A stretch of DNA of 64,000 nt from Thermoactinomyces mirandus (lineage in GTDB: Bacteria > Bacillota > Bacilli > Thermoactinomycetales > Thermoactinomycetaceae), in the NCBI RefSeq assembly GCF_013868055.1, contig NZ_JACEOL010000006.1, positions 45,191 to 109,190 of the forward strand, in the 5' to 3' direction. How positions within the stretch are numbered: position 1 is the first letter of the stretch; each line of letters opens with the position of its first letter. The position numbers and the translations under genes are program-made. The notes beneath the pieces were generated by a model that saw only the letters and a program-made list of their open reading frames with translations, was not told the origin of the DNA and searched no databases. This document shows, piece by piece, positions 35,830 to 44,532 of this stretch.

Positions 35830-36095
35830 TTATATTTTGGTTCGGCCAAAATATCCCGGAGCAATTTCTCTGCGAACACTTTCGGAAATTTTTCTTCCTT
35901 TTCCTCACCCGACTGCTGATAACGAACCACGTATTGATCCCCTTCTTTTTGTTTTTCCAATTGCTCCACACCATGATCTTCACGTAACATTTCTTCAAAA
36001 AACTGTACGGTTTCCCGCGCAGAACGATCACTTGGCCTGGCATCCTGCACGATCTGGATTTGCAGCCAGTTAAACAAACAATCTTTGAATTGCAT
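35811..36095 (-). CDS. Small conserved-looking hypothetical protein
   Basis: A 94-residue acidic protein (ETVQFFEEMLREDHGVEQLE, QYVVRYQQSGEEKEEKF, AEKLLRDILAEPK) without a recognised domain. Codon use and charge pattern look like a real gene. It follows the YlaH-like gene by 36 bases on the same strand, probably one operon with nfo. It converges with ylaI and overlaps it by 19 bases. Confidence 0.65.
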   Translation of the reverse strand: MQFKDCLFNWLQIQIVQDARPSDRSARETVQFFEEMLREDHGVEQLEKQKEGDQYVVRYQQSGEEKEEKFPKVFAEKLLRDILAEPKYNQTSED

Positions 36096-36131
36096 AAGTA
36101 AACTCGCCTCGATTCTGCTCTGTGATGTTTT

Positions 36132-36440
36132 TTAACCTTCGTCCTGTATACTTCTTTTTTCCTTTTTTCCGATCAGGTACAGCCTGATTCGGGCGAGGGC
36201 AAGCAGCAGCACGGTAACCATTAAAACAGGAATAATTGGCAATTCCATATAATGAAACAACGTGAGAAGCAGGCAGCCGGCACCCAGTGACAGGTACACA
36301 AGCACCGTTTTCAAGACAGGCAGCCGGACCGCAAAAACCGCTTTGTATACAACGGCTGTCAAAACGAAAATAACCAGGAACGTACCGGCAAACGAATGAG
36401 AATGCAGCCATTCATTAAACCACGCCAGCAACAGACCCAC
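36132..36440 (-). CDS. ylaH: YlaH-like membrane protein
   Basis: A 102-residue protein with about three hydrophobic segments (FAGTFLVIFVLTAVVYKAVF, LVYLSLGAGCLLLTLF, IIPVLMVTVLLLALARI) and a basic C-terminus. It resembles YlaH of Bacillus and lies by the ylaI and ylaJ homologues, though in the opposite direction. It begins five bases after the nfo stop, so the two are likely cotranscribed. Its function is unknown. Confidence 0.75.
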   Translation of the reverse strand: MGLLLAWFNEWLHSHSFAGTFLVIFVLTAVVYKAVFAVRLPVLKTVLVYLSLGAGCLLLTLFHYMELPIIPVLMVTVLLLALARIRLYLIGKKEKRSIQDEG

Positions 36441-36444
36441 CTCT

Positions 36445-37275
36445 TTATCCTTTCAGTTCATGAAGATACCTGATTTCCTCCGCGTATTCCTGTTCATCCT
36501 CTACCGGTGTTTCCAGCACCACCGGCAATCTTTTAAACCGTGGCTCTCTCAGGAACAGTGACAAAGCTTGTGCCCCGATTTCCCCTTTTCCAATCTTCTC
36601 ATGGCGATCCTTTCGGCTGCCCCAGGGAGCTTTGCTATCATTAAAATGGATTGCCACCAAATTTTCAAGATATTTGGTTTCTTCCATTTCATCCACCAAA
36701 TCGGTAAATGTTTCCTCCGTCCAGATTCCGGCTGCAAAAGCATGGCAGGTATCAAAACAGAAACCGACTTTTTCCGGTTTGTTTACAGCCTCGCGGATTT
36801 CAACCAGTTCCCTGATCGACAGCCCCAGTTCGCTGCCCTGTCCGGCCGTGTTTTCCAGCAACAGCTTCGTATTTCCTTCATATTCATCCAAAATCAGATT
36901 TAACGTTTCAACCATTCGGCGACGCCCGTATTCTTCGCCTTCCCCGACATGTTTTCCACAGTGGACGACCGCTCCTGCTGCTCCATACGCGTCGGCGATG
37001 GCAAGATCTTCCTTGATCGAACGGATTGTTACTTCGTGCAGATCCGGTTTGGGTGTGGACAAATTGGTGATGTATGGTGTATGGCAAACAAGCGTGATCC
37101 CTTGCTCCCCACAATATTGTTTTCCTTTTTCCGCATCGGCCCGGTTCAACTTCTTCGGACGCAACCCGCGCGGATTTTTGGTAAAGACCTGAAAGGCATC
37201 AGCACCCAATTCATGTGCTCTTTTTGCCGCCTTGTAAAATCCTTTAGCTACACTGATATGACAACCAATTTTCAT
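36445..37275 (-). CDS. nfo: Endonuclease IV (deoxyribonuclease IV)
   Basis: Nfo cuts DNA 5' of abasic sites in base-excision repair, using a three-zinc TIM barrel. The 276-residue protein has GCHISVAKGFYKAAKRA, VCHTPYITNLSTP, VVHCGKH, LLENTAGQGSELG, GFCFDTCHAFAAG and IHFNDSKAPWGSRKDRHEKIGKGEIG, covering the zinc ligands. The ATG at 37275 follows AGGAGGAGAAGATA. Spores depend on Nfo-type repair in Bacillus, in line with the sporulation genes here. Confidence 0.96.
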   Translation of the reverse strand: MKIGCHISVAKGFYKAAKRAHELGADAFQVFTKNPRGLRPKKLNRADAEKGKQYCGEQGITLVCHTPYITNLSTPKPDLHEVTIRSIKEDLAIADAYGAAGAVVHCGKHVGEGEEYGRRRMVETLNLILDEYEGNTKLLLENTAGQGSELGLSIRELVEIREAVNKPEKVGFCFDTCHAFAAGIWTEETFTDLVDEMEETKYLENLVAIHFNDSKAPWGSRKDRHEKIGKGEIGAQALSLFLREPRFKRLPVVLETPVEDEQEYAEEIRYLHELKG

Positions 37276-37299
37276 TATCTTCTCCTCCTGTAAAGACAA

Positions 37300-37324
37300 A
37301 AAGCGCCTCTTTGCCAGGCGCCGT
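37300..37324 (-). terminator. Terminator of the glycerophosphodiesterase gene
   Basis: On the minus strand GGCGCCT pairs with AGGCGC and is followed by TTTTTG. It lies 17 bases after the stop at 37341 and 25 bases before the nfo start. Confidence 0.8.
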
Positions 37325-37340
37325 TTCCGTTTTCATTTTA

Positions 37341-38078
37341 TCATTTCCCGTCACCCGGCAGCAACCGTCTCAGGCGATCCGGGTAATTGGTGATAATCGC
37401 ATCTGCTCCGGCACTGATCAGACATTTCATATCCTCTTCTTCATTCACTGTATAAGGACGAACCCTGATGCCATGTCGGTGGCACCCGGCAACAATTTCT
37501 TCTGTAGCAGCCAAATAGTGGGGATGGATGGCATCAACCCCCAGATACCCGGCGTATACCCATGGGTCAACCATTCCGCAGGCATAAAGGGCCCCCACTT
37601 GCATGGCGGGGCAGATTTTTTTAACCAATTGCAGCGAGTCGTGCCGAAAAGAAGAGAGAATCACACGGTCCTGCATTTGAAATCGTTCCACTTCCCTGAT
37701 GACTTTCTGTTCCAGGCCGGGATACGGAATGATGGTGTTTTTCAGTTCAATATTGACTGCCAGATCGCTGTCACCCACCAGTTCCAGCACTTCAGCCAGT
37801 GTCGGGACGGTTTCATTCTCATAATCTTTGCCAAACCAGCTTCCATTATCCAGCTGTTTCAGCTCGGCCAATGTCAAATCCTTGATCCATCCGCTTCCAT
37901 TCGTGGTACGGTCCACTTTTTCATCGTGCATGACAATCAGCTCGCCATCACGGCTTAAATGGACATCAAGCTCAATTCCGTCCGCCTGCGCTTCCAAAGC
38001 TTTCTCAAACGCCGCCATCGTATTTTCCGGGGCAATTCCCGAAAAACCGCGATGGGCAAATACTTTTGTCTGACTCAT
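37341..38078 (-). CDS. Glycerophosphodiester phosphodiesterase
   Basis: A 245-residue GDPD TIM-barrel enzyme that splits glycerophosphodiesters to glycerol 3-phosphate and an alcohol. It has the hallmark AHRGFSGIAPENTMAAF, DGIELDVHLSRDGELIVMHD with the metal and acid-base residues, and the C-terminal TVNEEEDM. There is no signal peptide, so it acts in the cytoplasm (UgpQ-like). The ATG at 38078 follows GGAGAGGTCGGG. Confidence 0.93.
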   Translation of the reverse strand: MSQTKVFAHRGFSGIAPENTMAAFEKALEAQADGIELDVHLSRDGELIVMHDEKVDRTTNGSGWIKDLTLAELKQLDNGSWFGKDYENETVPTLAEVLELVGDSDLAVNIELKNTIIPYPGLEQKVIREVERFQMQDRVILSSFRHDSLQLVKKICPAMQVGALYACGMVDPWVYAGYLGVDAIHPHYLAATEEIVAGCHRHGIRVRPYTVNEEEDMKCLISAGADAIITNYPDRLRRLLPGDGK

Positions 38079-38165
38079 CCCGACCTCTCCATTTCAAATT
38101 TGTAATGCGAAACAAGCGTTTCTTTTCTTATATTCACCCATTCACCATGTTATCCATAACCCCAA

Positions 38166-38200
38166 AAAAAGAGCCAATCACCCCCGGATTGACCCTTTGG
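38166..38200 (-). terminator. Terminator of leucyl aminopeptidase gene
   Basis: On the minus strand GGGTCAATC and GATTGGCTC (with two G-U pairs) form a stem followed by seven T, just after the stop at 38214. Confidence 0.85.
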
Positions 38201-38213
38201 CAAACATACCTGT

Positions 38214-39701
38214 TTAACATCTCATGGCAAGTTGAATCAGGGTTCTGGCCATGACGCCCGTAGCCCCCTTTACGTAAATTCCTTTTTCTCCCGGAACTTG
38301 TACCGTTCCGCCAATATCCAGATGTACAAAAGGAGTATCTTCCGCAAAGGCCTTCAGAAACATTCCCCCCTGAATGGCACCGGCAGGATGGCCTCCTTCG
38401 TTTTTCAAATCGGCAATGTCGCTTTTCAGATACTCCTCATATTCCTCATACATCGGAAGTTCCCATACCCGTTCACCGGCAATGCGTGCTGCCGCTTTCA
38501 CTTCCTTGGCCCATTCTTCATCGTTGGTCATCAGGCCGGTTGCTTCATGTCCCAAAGCAACGCCGATTGCTCCGGTCAATGTAGCCACATCCACCATTTT
38601 GGTCACACCCAGCCGTTTGGCATAACTGATGGCATCAGCGAGAATAATTCGTCCTTCCGCATCAGTATGGTGGACTTCTATCGTTTTCCCGCTAAAGGTG
38701 GAGATGACATCACCAGGCCGGTATGCCTGTTTGCCCACTCCGTTTTCACAAGTCGGGACGATGGCAAGCACATTTGCGTGCGGCTGCAGTTGACCAACCG
38801 CATCCATTGCAGCCAGAACGGCAGCTGCCCCGGCCATGTCATCTTTCATCTCATCCATGCCTTGGGACGGTTTAATTTGCAATCCTCCTGCGTCAAAAGT
38901 GACTCCCTTGCCGATCAGCCCAAGAATTTCCTTGCTGTCAGAGGATCCCTGATAGGATAAAACAATCATGAAGGGATCATGGGCCCCGGCCTGTGCCACG
39001 CTTAACAAAGCATGCATCCCCAATTCCCTGAGCCGGTTTACATCAAGGATATCCGCTTTCAATTTGCGTTTTTCCGCAATCTGTCTGGCTTCTTCTGCCA
39101 ACTTGGCAGGGGTCAGCCGATTGCTTGGTTCATTTACCAGATAACGGGCATAATTTGTCGCTCTGGCAAATATTTGTCCCCTCTCCGCACCGGCTTCAAA
39201 CGCCGTCTCTCTCAAAATATTGTTGGAAATCCATACGGATTCGATTTGTTTTTTCTTATGCTCCCTTTTATACGCATGATGTCCATATGATCCGAATTCA
39301 ACGCCTTCCACAATGGATTGAACCACATCCACGGCATTGTATCGCTCTATAATAAAAGAAGGACAACCAATTCCCAAACTTTTTACTCCCTTGTTTTTTG
39401 CAGCGCGCGCCACTGATGCTACAGCATTTTTAAATTTATGCAAATCCAGTTGACTTTCTTTGCCCAATCCAATGACAAAAACACGTCCGGATGGAATCTT
39501 TCCCCAGTTGTGAAGTGCTGTCACCTCATTCAGTTCTCCAGTAATTTCTCCCAGCGAAATGAGGTTGGAAATCCTGAAACCGAGAGCCTCATCAATTTCC
39601 CGGGCTACTCCCAGGGCCGACTCACGTTCCTGATAATGAAACACAACAATTGCGTCTGTAGCCAATGAAGCTAACGGTTCTCTGGTCAATTTCCATTCCA
39701 T
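38214..39701 (-). CDS. pepA: Leucyl aminopeptidase (cytosol aminopeptidase family)
   Basis: A 495-residue M17 metallopeptidase that removes N-terminal residues from peptides. The active site region shows IGKGVTFDAGGLQIKPS, MKDDMAGAAAV, and the family signature as HTDAEGRIILADA (usually NTDAEGRL), with the two-metal aspartate and glutamate ligands. The ATG at 39701 follows GGGGAGGCGTAACC; a frame extension to 39812 has no similarity. It stands alone between terminators. Confidence 0.93.
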   Translation of the reverse strand: MEWKLTREPLASLATDAIVVFHYQERESALGVAREIDEALGFRISNLISLGEITGELNEVTALHNWGKIPSGRVFVIGLGKESQLDLHKFKNAVASVARAAKNKGVKSLGIGCPSFIIERYNAVDVVQSIVEGVEFGSYGHHAYKREHKKKQIESVWISNNILRETAFEAGAERGQIFARATNYARYLVNEPSNRLTPAKLAEEARQIAEKRKLKADILDVNRLRELGMHALLSVAQAGAHDPFMIVLSYQGSSDSKEILGLIGKGVTFDAGGLQIKPSQGMDEMKDDMAGAAAVLAAMDAVGQLQPHANVLAIVPTCENGVGKQAYRPGDVISTFSGKTIEVHHTDAEGRIILADAISYAKRLGVTKMVDVATLTGAIGVALGHEATGLMTNDEEWAKEVKAAARIAGERVWELPMYEEYEEYLKSDIADLKNEGGHPAGAIQGGMFLKAFAEDTPFVHLDIGGTVQVPGEKGIYVKGATGVMARTLIQLAMRC

Positions 39702-39940
39702 GGTTACGCCTCCCCAATTAGGTTGTGTGTCCTTCCGAAAAATAGGAATGTGTAAGAGAACAACAAAAATTCTTCGGTCGATAACAATTTTTCCATGTAA
39801 CACTTTCGACAAATTTAAATTATATTCCTGTTTGATTAAAATAGACGAAATTGTTTAATAACAATGGGTTTAGCCTATTTATACAATATTAGATAATTAA
39901 TAATTATTTAAATTGGGGAACATCGCTTCATAAATAATAG

Positions 39941-39966
39941 ACCCACATTTTTGCGGGTCTTTTTCC
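39941..39966 (+). terminator. Terminator-like hairpin, plus orientation
   Basis: AGACCCACA pairs with TGCGGGTCT and is followed by five T in the plus direction. No plus-strand gene lies upstream up to 39702. On the minus strand it could also end the small gene at 39975. Confidence 0.65.
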
Positions 39967-39974
39967 TGACAGGT

Positions 39975-40166
39975 TTATAAAGCTTCCAACATCATCATCT
40001 CTTTTCTGATTTCCTCCAGACGGGCCTTGCACTGGTCAATCTTGTGGGGATGGTTTTCCTTCAAGGCATCATAAAGCTTTGCCAACTCGTAGTCCAATTC
40101 CATCCTTAAAACCGGTATTCTCTTCTCTGCATCCCGACAACTGTAAGTCTTTATTAACTCCTCCAT
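39975..40166 (-). CDS. Small coiled-coil hypothetical protein
   Basis: A 63-residue highly charged, probably helical protein (RIPVLRMELDYELAKLYDAL, KARLEEIRKEMMMLEAL). I do not recognise it. It has a CAGGAACC site before the ATG at 40166 and a hairpin immediately after. It lacks the SxxxD signature of Spo0E-type phosphatases, which have similar size. Confidence 0.55.
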   Translation of the reverse strand: MEELIKTYSCRDAEKRIPVLRMELDYELAKLYDALKENHPHKIDQCKARLEEIRKEMMMLEAL

Positions 40167-40961
40167 GGTTCCTGCACCCCTTATATTTAATTCGGGCTTT
40201 TGGTACCAGCCAAAAATGGGTTGCTTGGATACAGCATTGCCTTGAACTTCTTCAAATAAACCTGTATGGCAAATACACTCTTTTCTAAAAAAATTTCACA
40301 AATCCAGACAATGTCCGCCGCTTCACTTCCCGGAACAAACCCTGTAAAACGTTATAAAAACATCCTTTTCTTGCAGTCTGCTATAATCTATGCTAATAAA
40401 CTAACAAACGGAACAGCACCAGTTCTGGCAAGCCATTTTTTTAGCCATAAATTTTCCCTGCCCGGAACCGTGGGTAACGGGATTCGTTAAATCACCGAAA
40501 ACAAACCGAAAGCAACTTCCGGGACATTATATTGACACCCCGGAAACCTCAAACTTCAACTTGATTGTGTTTTCGCTGCTGAGTTATTTTTGGGGCTTCC
40601 ACAAATCTTTTGTGAGAACAAAAAGGGGATCACTTCCATATTTCTGAAGACATACCATCCCGGCAATCACTCTCAAGCAGAAACGGGACCCCGAAAAAGA
40701 AAGTGAAGCATCTGAAAATGAAAAAGGCGGCGGAATAATACTGTACGAACGCCAGGAAGCATCCACCTTTCAGACACTTCTTCCACTGACCGGCTGGCTG
40801 TCTTCACCCAAGTTTTTCGCTCTGCCTGCAATCCGGTCATGGAACCTGTTGCAGGCTTTTTTCATCTGTCTGTGATCGGCAGAAATTTTTTCTTTTGTTT
40901 AAGAATGATTTTTGTTATACTATCCGTCGTGCACGATTACTCACAAAGGCAGGAAACGGCA
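40167..40961 (+). other. Long intergenic region upstream of speA
   Basis: About 795 bases without a supported gene. The right end holds a promoter-like pair TTTTGT and TATACT separated by 17 bases (about 40894-40923), just before speA. A short inverted repeat (CCGGG/CCCGG) lies near 40519-40545. The rest has scattered short frames without ribosome sites. Confidence 0.5.
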
Positions 40962-42434
40962 ATGAATGGAAGACAACAACGTACACCGCTATTCTCAAAA
41001 CTAAAAGAACATGCCCGGAGAAATCCTTTTCAATTCCATATTCCGGGGCATAAAAAAGGGCAGGGAATGGACCCCGAATTTCGCGACTTTATCGGGGAAA
41101 ATGCTTTATCGATCGACTTGATCAATATAGAACCCCTGGACGATTTGCACCATCCTCACGGCGTAATCAAGGAAGCTCAGGAATTGGCTGCTGAAGCGTT
41201 TGGCGCGGACCATACCTTTTTCTCCATCCAGGGAACAAGTGGAGCCATTATGACCATGGTCATGTCTGTCGTTCATCCCGGCGAAAAAATCATTGTCCCG
41301 CGCAATGTCCATAAATCAGTGATCTCCGCCATTATTCTGGCAGGAGCCCGTCCTGTTTTTGTCCATCCTGAAATGGACAGCCGGCTGGGAATTGCCCACG
41401 GAATTACCGCCTGTCAGGTAAAAAAGGCACTGATGCAACACCCTGACACCAAAGCAGTACTGGTGATCAATCCAACTTATTACGGGATAGCCGGCAACAT
41501 TCGCGAAATTGTGGAACTCGTCCACCAATACCAAATTCCCGTATTGGTGGATGAAGCTCATGGGGTGTTGACGCATTTTCACGAACGGCTGCCCATATCC
41601 GCGATGGATGCCGGTGCGGATATGGCGGCAACCAGCGTACACAAGTTAGGCGGTTCCCTGACACAAAGCTCCGTTCTCAATGTTCGTGAAGGGCTGGTTA
41701 ACCCTCATCGGGTACAGGCCATGATCAGCATGTTGACCACAACTTCCACTTCATATCCTTTGCTGGCCTCTCTGGATGCTGCCCGCCGCTATCTGGCTGT
41801 CAATGGGCACCGCATCATTGAACGGACACTTGCCCTGGCAGACATGGCCCGGAAACGGATCAACGAGATTCCCGGACTTCATTGTATCGGGAGGGAATGG
41901 CTGGGAAGTGATGCCTTGTATGATCTGGATGAGACCAAATTGCTGATCCACCTGGAAAACATGGGCATTACCGGGTATGACGCAGAAAAATGGCTGCGCG
42001 AAGAGCATAATATTGAAGTGGAGTTAAGTGATTTGTATAACGTTTTGTGCCTGATCACCCCCGGTGACACAGAAAAGACAATTCTCCCCTTGGTAACAGC
42101 GCTTCAGGATTTGTCCAACCGTTTTTACCAGCCTGAAAAACCGGCTCGTGTCCAAATCCGGACACCGGAAATTCCGGAACTGGTTTTATCCCCCCGTGAA
42201 GCATTTTACAGCCGGACTGTTTCAATCCCGCTTCAGGAAGCGACAGGCGAAATCAGTGCGGAATTTATCATGATCTATCCTCCGGGAATCCCCGTTCTTG
42301 CGCCTGGTGAACGAATTACACCGGAAAATATTGATTATATCAAAAAACATATCCTTGCCGGTTTGCCCGTATTGGGAACGGAAGATCCCGACGTTGAAAT
42401 GATCCGGGTTATTCGGCAAGAAAAGCGGCCGTAA
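40962..42434 (+). CDS. speA: Orn/Lys/Arg decarboxylase family, probable arginine decarboxylase
   Basis: A 490-residue PLP enzyme of the fold-type I basic amino acid decarboxylases. It starts PLFSKLKEHARRNPFQFHIPGHKKGQGMD, has FSIQGTSGAIMTMV, DEAHGVLTHFH and the PLP lysine in ATSVHKLGGSLTQSS, and a C-terminal domain with IYPPGIPVLAPGE. It makes agmatine or cadaverine for polyamine synthesis; SpeA is the usual name in Bacillus for this short form. Substrate specificity is not certain. The ATG at 40962 follows GGCAGGAAACGGCA; upstream in-frame codons are unlikely. Confidence 0.9.
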   Translation: MNGRQQRTPLFSKLKEHARRNPFQFHIPGHKKGQGMDPEFRDFIGENALSIDLINIEPLDDLHHPHGVIKEAQELAAEAFGADHTFFSIQGTSGAIMTMVMSVVHPGEKIIVPRNVHKSVISAIILAGARPVFVHPEMDSRLGIAHGITACQVKKALMQHPDTKAVLVINPTYYGIAGNIREIVELVHQYQIPVLVDEAHGVLTHFHERLPISAMDAGADMAATSVHKLGGSLTQSSVLNVREGLVNPHRVQAMISMLTTTSTSYPLLASLDAARRYLAVNGHRIIERTLALADMARKRINEIPGLHCIGREWLGSDALYDLDETKLLIHLENMGITGYDAEKWLREEHNIEVELSDLYNVLCLITPGDTEKTILPLVTALQDLSNRFYQPEKPARVQIRTPEIPELVLSPREAFYSRTVSIPLQEATGEISAEFIMIYPPGIPVLAPGERITPENIDYIKKHILAGLPVLGTEDPDVEMIRVIRQEKRP

Positions 42435-42453
42435 TCCATGGCCGCTTTCTTTT
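42421..42453. terminator. Terminator shared by speA and the SR1P-like gene
   Basis: AAAGCGGCC and GGCCGCTTT form a perfect stem overlapping the speA stop, followed by CTTTT in the plus direction. On the minus strand it also lies just after the stop at 42473. Confidence 0.85.
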
Positions 42454-42472
42454 ACAATTTATATCATGCTAT

Positions 42473-42550
42473 TCATGCCATACTTTCTGCTTTTTCCGAC
42501 TCCAACCAAGCAATTACTTTATCATGCGAATTGCATACAATCGTTCCCAT
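42473..42550 (-). CDS. Truncated SR1P-like peptide
   Basis: A 25-residue frame with start MGTIVC and a KVIAWLESEKAESMA tail, after an AGAGGGATCTG site. It is clearly related to the 46-residue SR1P-like protein at 43768-43908 (both share IVC, DKVIA, ESEKA and an ESxA end), but the middle part with the second CxxC pair is missing. It may be a deletion derivative or a decayed paralogue. Confidence 0.6.
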   Translation of the reverse strand: MGTIVCNSHDKVIAWLESEKAESMA

Positions 42551-42835
42551 CAGATCCCTCTCAAACCGTATCGGCATTAAATGACGAGTTTGGCTTTTAT
42601 TAACTGATCCACGTCTTACGCTCCATGAAAGCATGTTCCATGCCCTCCGCATCGTCAGTTTTATCGTTCGAATCAGTTCCCAGTGTTTTTTCAAATCAAA
42701 AGCATGTTTATTAAGCGCCCATTCTCTTTCACGGTGCACTTCTGAAAATCCTGATCTGATAGTCACATATCAATATTGATTTTAATAAAACACCCGGAAT
42801 AAACTTTTTATTCTTCAATCAAATTAATTTACTTA

Positions 42836-43453
42836 TTATTTTTTAAATATCCCAAAAGGCTTTCCTACAGGTAAAAACGGTCTTCCAAAGTGTTGATTTA
42901 ATACAGCTGCAGCAGAACCGTAGAAAGAAAAAACGGATATTAAAAATTCTGAAATCGCCGCCATTTTATGTGCAACCTGGCCACCAATTCCAAAAGAATC
43001 AAGAGTTAATCCTAACATCAATAAATCTATAAGAAAAAAGATTAAAAATAATACTTTATGTGTTTCCAAAGCTCCGATCGTCATAAAAACAGTAAATATC
43101 AGGTATCCCAAAAATACAAACCCAAACTGTTTTGGATCCGCCGCTTGTGCAAGACTTTGTCCAAACACTCCTGCTTTGATTAACCATGAAGTTGCCACTC
43201 CAAACCAAAAAAGCGCAAAAGCACCAAAAGCAGTTGTGCCAAAAGTGTTCTGTCTTTTAGAATCGTTGATACATGCAAATAATTGGGCAAATCCTCCCAA
43301 AAATATTGCCCAGGGAATAACGAATGAAACATCGCTTGTAATTCCGAGCTTTTGTGAAGATGCTACCAGGGTTACCAGAGCTAGTCCAAATAATCCCAAG
43401 GCCGATGGGTCACTGTTGGCTATTTGAACGTTATGTGTTTGATTGGAATTCAT
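42836..43453 (-). CDS. Acetate uptake transporter, SatP/GPR1/FUN34 family
   Basis: A 205-residue protein with six hydrophobic segments. The family motif near the N-terminus (usually NPAPLGL) reads DPSALGL, and WAIFLGGFAQLFA, HKVLFLIFFLIDLLM and ISEFLISVFSFYGSAAAVLN are typical of the family. It probably imports acetate or succinate with protons. The ATG at 43453 follows AGGAGGATTCATA. Upstream DNA is very AT-rich. Confidence 0.9.
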   Translation of the reverse strand: MNSNQTHNVQIANSDPSALGLFGLALVTLVASSQKLGITSDVSFVIPWAIFLGGFAQLFACINDSKRQNTFGTTAFGAFALFWFGVATSWLIKAGVFGQSLAQAADPKQFGFVFLGYLIFTVFMTIGALETHKVLFLIFFLIDLLMLGLTLDSFGIGGQVAHKMAAISEFLISVFSFYGSAAAVLNQHFGRPFLPVGKPFGIFKK

Positions 43454-43702
43454 TATGAATCCTCCTAAAAAAATGTTTATTAAAAATAATAACAATATTT
43501 TTCGTTAAATTCAATTTATTATTATAAAATATACTATTTTAAAAATTAAATAAATAGTTTATTGTATCACTTCTCCGATTAACCGCTAACTTGCAAAACA
43601 GCCTGAAGCTTCCGTCAGCACAGTTTCAGCCAGTATTGCCTTTGCGAAAATAATGTAAAGGAAAACCCCGCATGAAAAGGGGGCGGATCAGTCCCGATAA
43701 AC

Positions 43703-43733
43703 AATAAAAAGCAGCCGTAGATGTACGACCGCT
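43703..43733 (-). terminator. Terminator of the SR1P-like transcript
   Basis: On the minus strand AGCGGTCGTA and TACGGCTGCT form a stem with G-U pairs around a 4-base loop, followed by TTTTTATTG. It ends the unit that starts at the promoter 43984-44012. Confidence 0.8.
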
Positions 43734-43767
43734 TCTTTCACCGCCATGATTTATAGTAATAGTTGTT

Positions 43768-43908
43768 TTATGCCAAACTTTCTGCTTTTTCCGCCGGTTC
43801 AGACTCATCTTTCTTGCATCCCGGGCAGGTTCCGTACAATGTGCCTGCTTTTTCCGACTCTACATAAGCGATTACTTTATCACACAATTGGCATACAATC
43901 GCTTCCAT
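43768..43908 (-). CDS. GapA-binding peptide SR1P-like protein
   Basis: A 46-residue protein with two CxxC-type pairs (VCQLC and TCPGC) and the SR1P pattern M-x-x-IVCQ-x-C ... ESEKAGTLYGTC. In Bacillus, SR1P is encoded by the dual-function RNA SR1 and binds the glycolytic GapA, which stimulates RNase J1. Here the gene has its own TTGACA promoter and a terminator, giving a transcript of about 280 bases, which fits that design. It follows GGAGGGGATCTT. The identification rests on the small motif pattern. Confidence 0.75.
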   Translation of the reverse strand: MEAIVCQLCDKVIAYVESEKAGTLYGTCPGCKKDESEPAEKAESLA

Positions 43909-43983
43909 AAGATCCCCTCCACGTTTTAGTCGGCAATTATCACTTACATTTCAAAAAATCCACCGAATTAATATGTCACTAAT

Positions 43984-44012
43984 AGTATATTATGCTATAA
44001 TAATTTTGTCAA
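43984..44012 (-). promoter_or_regulatory. Strong sigma-A promoter of the SR1P-like gene
   Basis: On the minus strand TTGACA (44007-44012) and TATACT (43984-43989) are separated by exactly 17 bases. The start codon at 43908 would have a leader of about 70 bases. Confidence 0.8.
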
Positions 44013-44053
44013 AGGAGGGGTTGTTGAAAACACAATGCTGTTTTTTCCCATTA

Positions 44054-44083
44054 AAAAAGAGCAAATCCGAAGACTTGCTCTTT
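44054..44083 (-). terminator. Terminator of the DUF3055 gene
   Basis: On the minus strand AAAGAGCAA and TTGCTCTTT form a stem with a T-run, starting directly after the stop at 44086. Confidence 0.85.
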
Positions 44084-44085
44084 GA

Positions 44086-44388
44086 TCAATATTCAGCTTC
44101 AGCTTCATGGGTCAGTGCAGGCAGACAGCTTTTGAAGAAGGTCGAAACTTCCTCAGCTTCCTCCTTTGAGCGAAGGTTGAAAATCTTTTGCAGATATTTC
44201 AGATTCTCGGCATCTTCTAAAGAAAGCAACGAGGAGCGTCCCGTCTGCATACAAACAACTAACGGTTTTCCAAAGAACATGTTGGTATAGACGATGCCGA
44301 AATCATAACGGCCATATTCTGATATAAACCCAACGAAACGGACTTTGGCCTTTTCCGACTCGTCATACAAACGTTCATAAAAACTCAC
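44086..44388 (-). CDS. DUF3055 family protein
   Basis: A 100-residue protein of the small Bacilli family DUF3055. It shows KVRFVGFISEYGRYDFGIVYT, FFGKPLVVCMQTGRSSLL and EEAEEVSTFF. The function is unknown. The GTG at 44388 follows GAGGAGATACAA; the longer frame from 44436 is not needed. It lies alone between its terminator and the GAF-domain gene. Confidence 0.8.
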   Translation of the reverse strand: MSFYERLYDESEKAKVRFVGFISEYGRYDFGIVYTNMFFGKPLVVCMQTGRSSLLSLEDAENLKYLQKIFNLRSKEEAEEVSTFFKSCLPALTHEAEAEY

Positions 44389-44532
44389 TTGTATCTCCTC
44401 CTCGTTTTGATTTTTTAGAAGAATAACAGTTCTCACCGGGATTATTGCCTTATACCGCAGATGAGTTGATGTTATTTTCTCTATCTCTATTTTATCATAA
44501 CAAAACAGATGTTAACTTGGTAAAGCATTGGA

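Noticed and set aside
40266..40490. Plus-strand frame of 74 codons upstream of speA
   Set aside because: No ribosome site, low-quality composition, and no recognisable domain.
40584..40766. Minus-strand frame of 60 codons in the speA upstream gap
   Set aside because: No clear start signal and no domain; kept only as part of the gap description.
43973..44290. Plus-strand frame with a GGAGGGG site and a TATA-like upstream region
   Set aside because: It is antisense to the DUF3055 gene, and the upstream boxes are better read as the minus-strand promoter of the SR1P-like gene.
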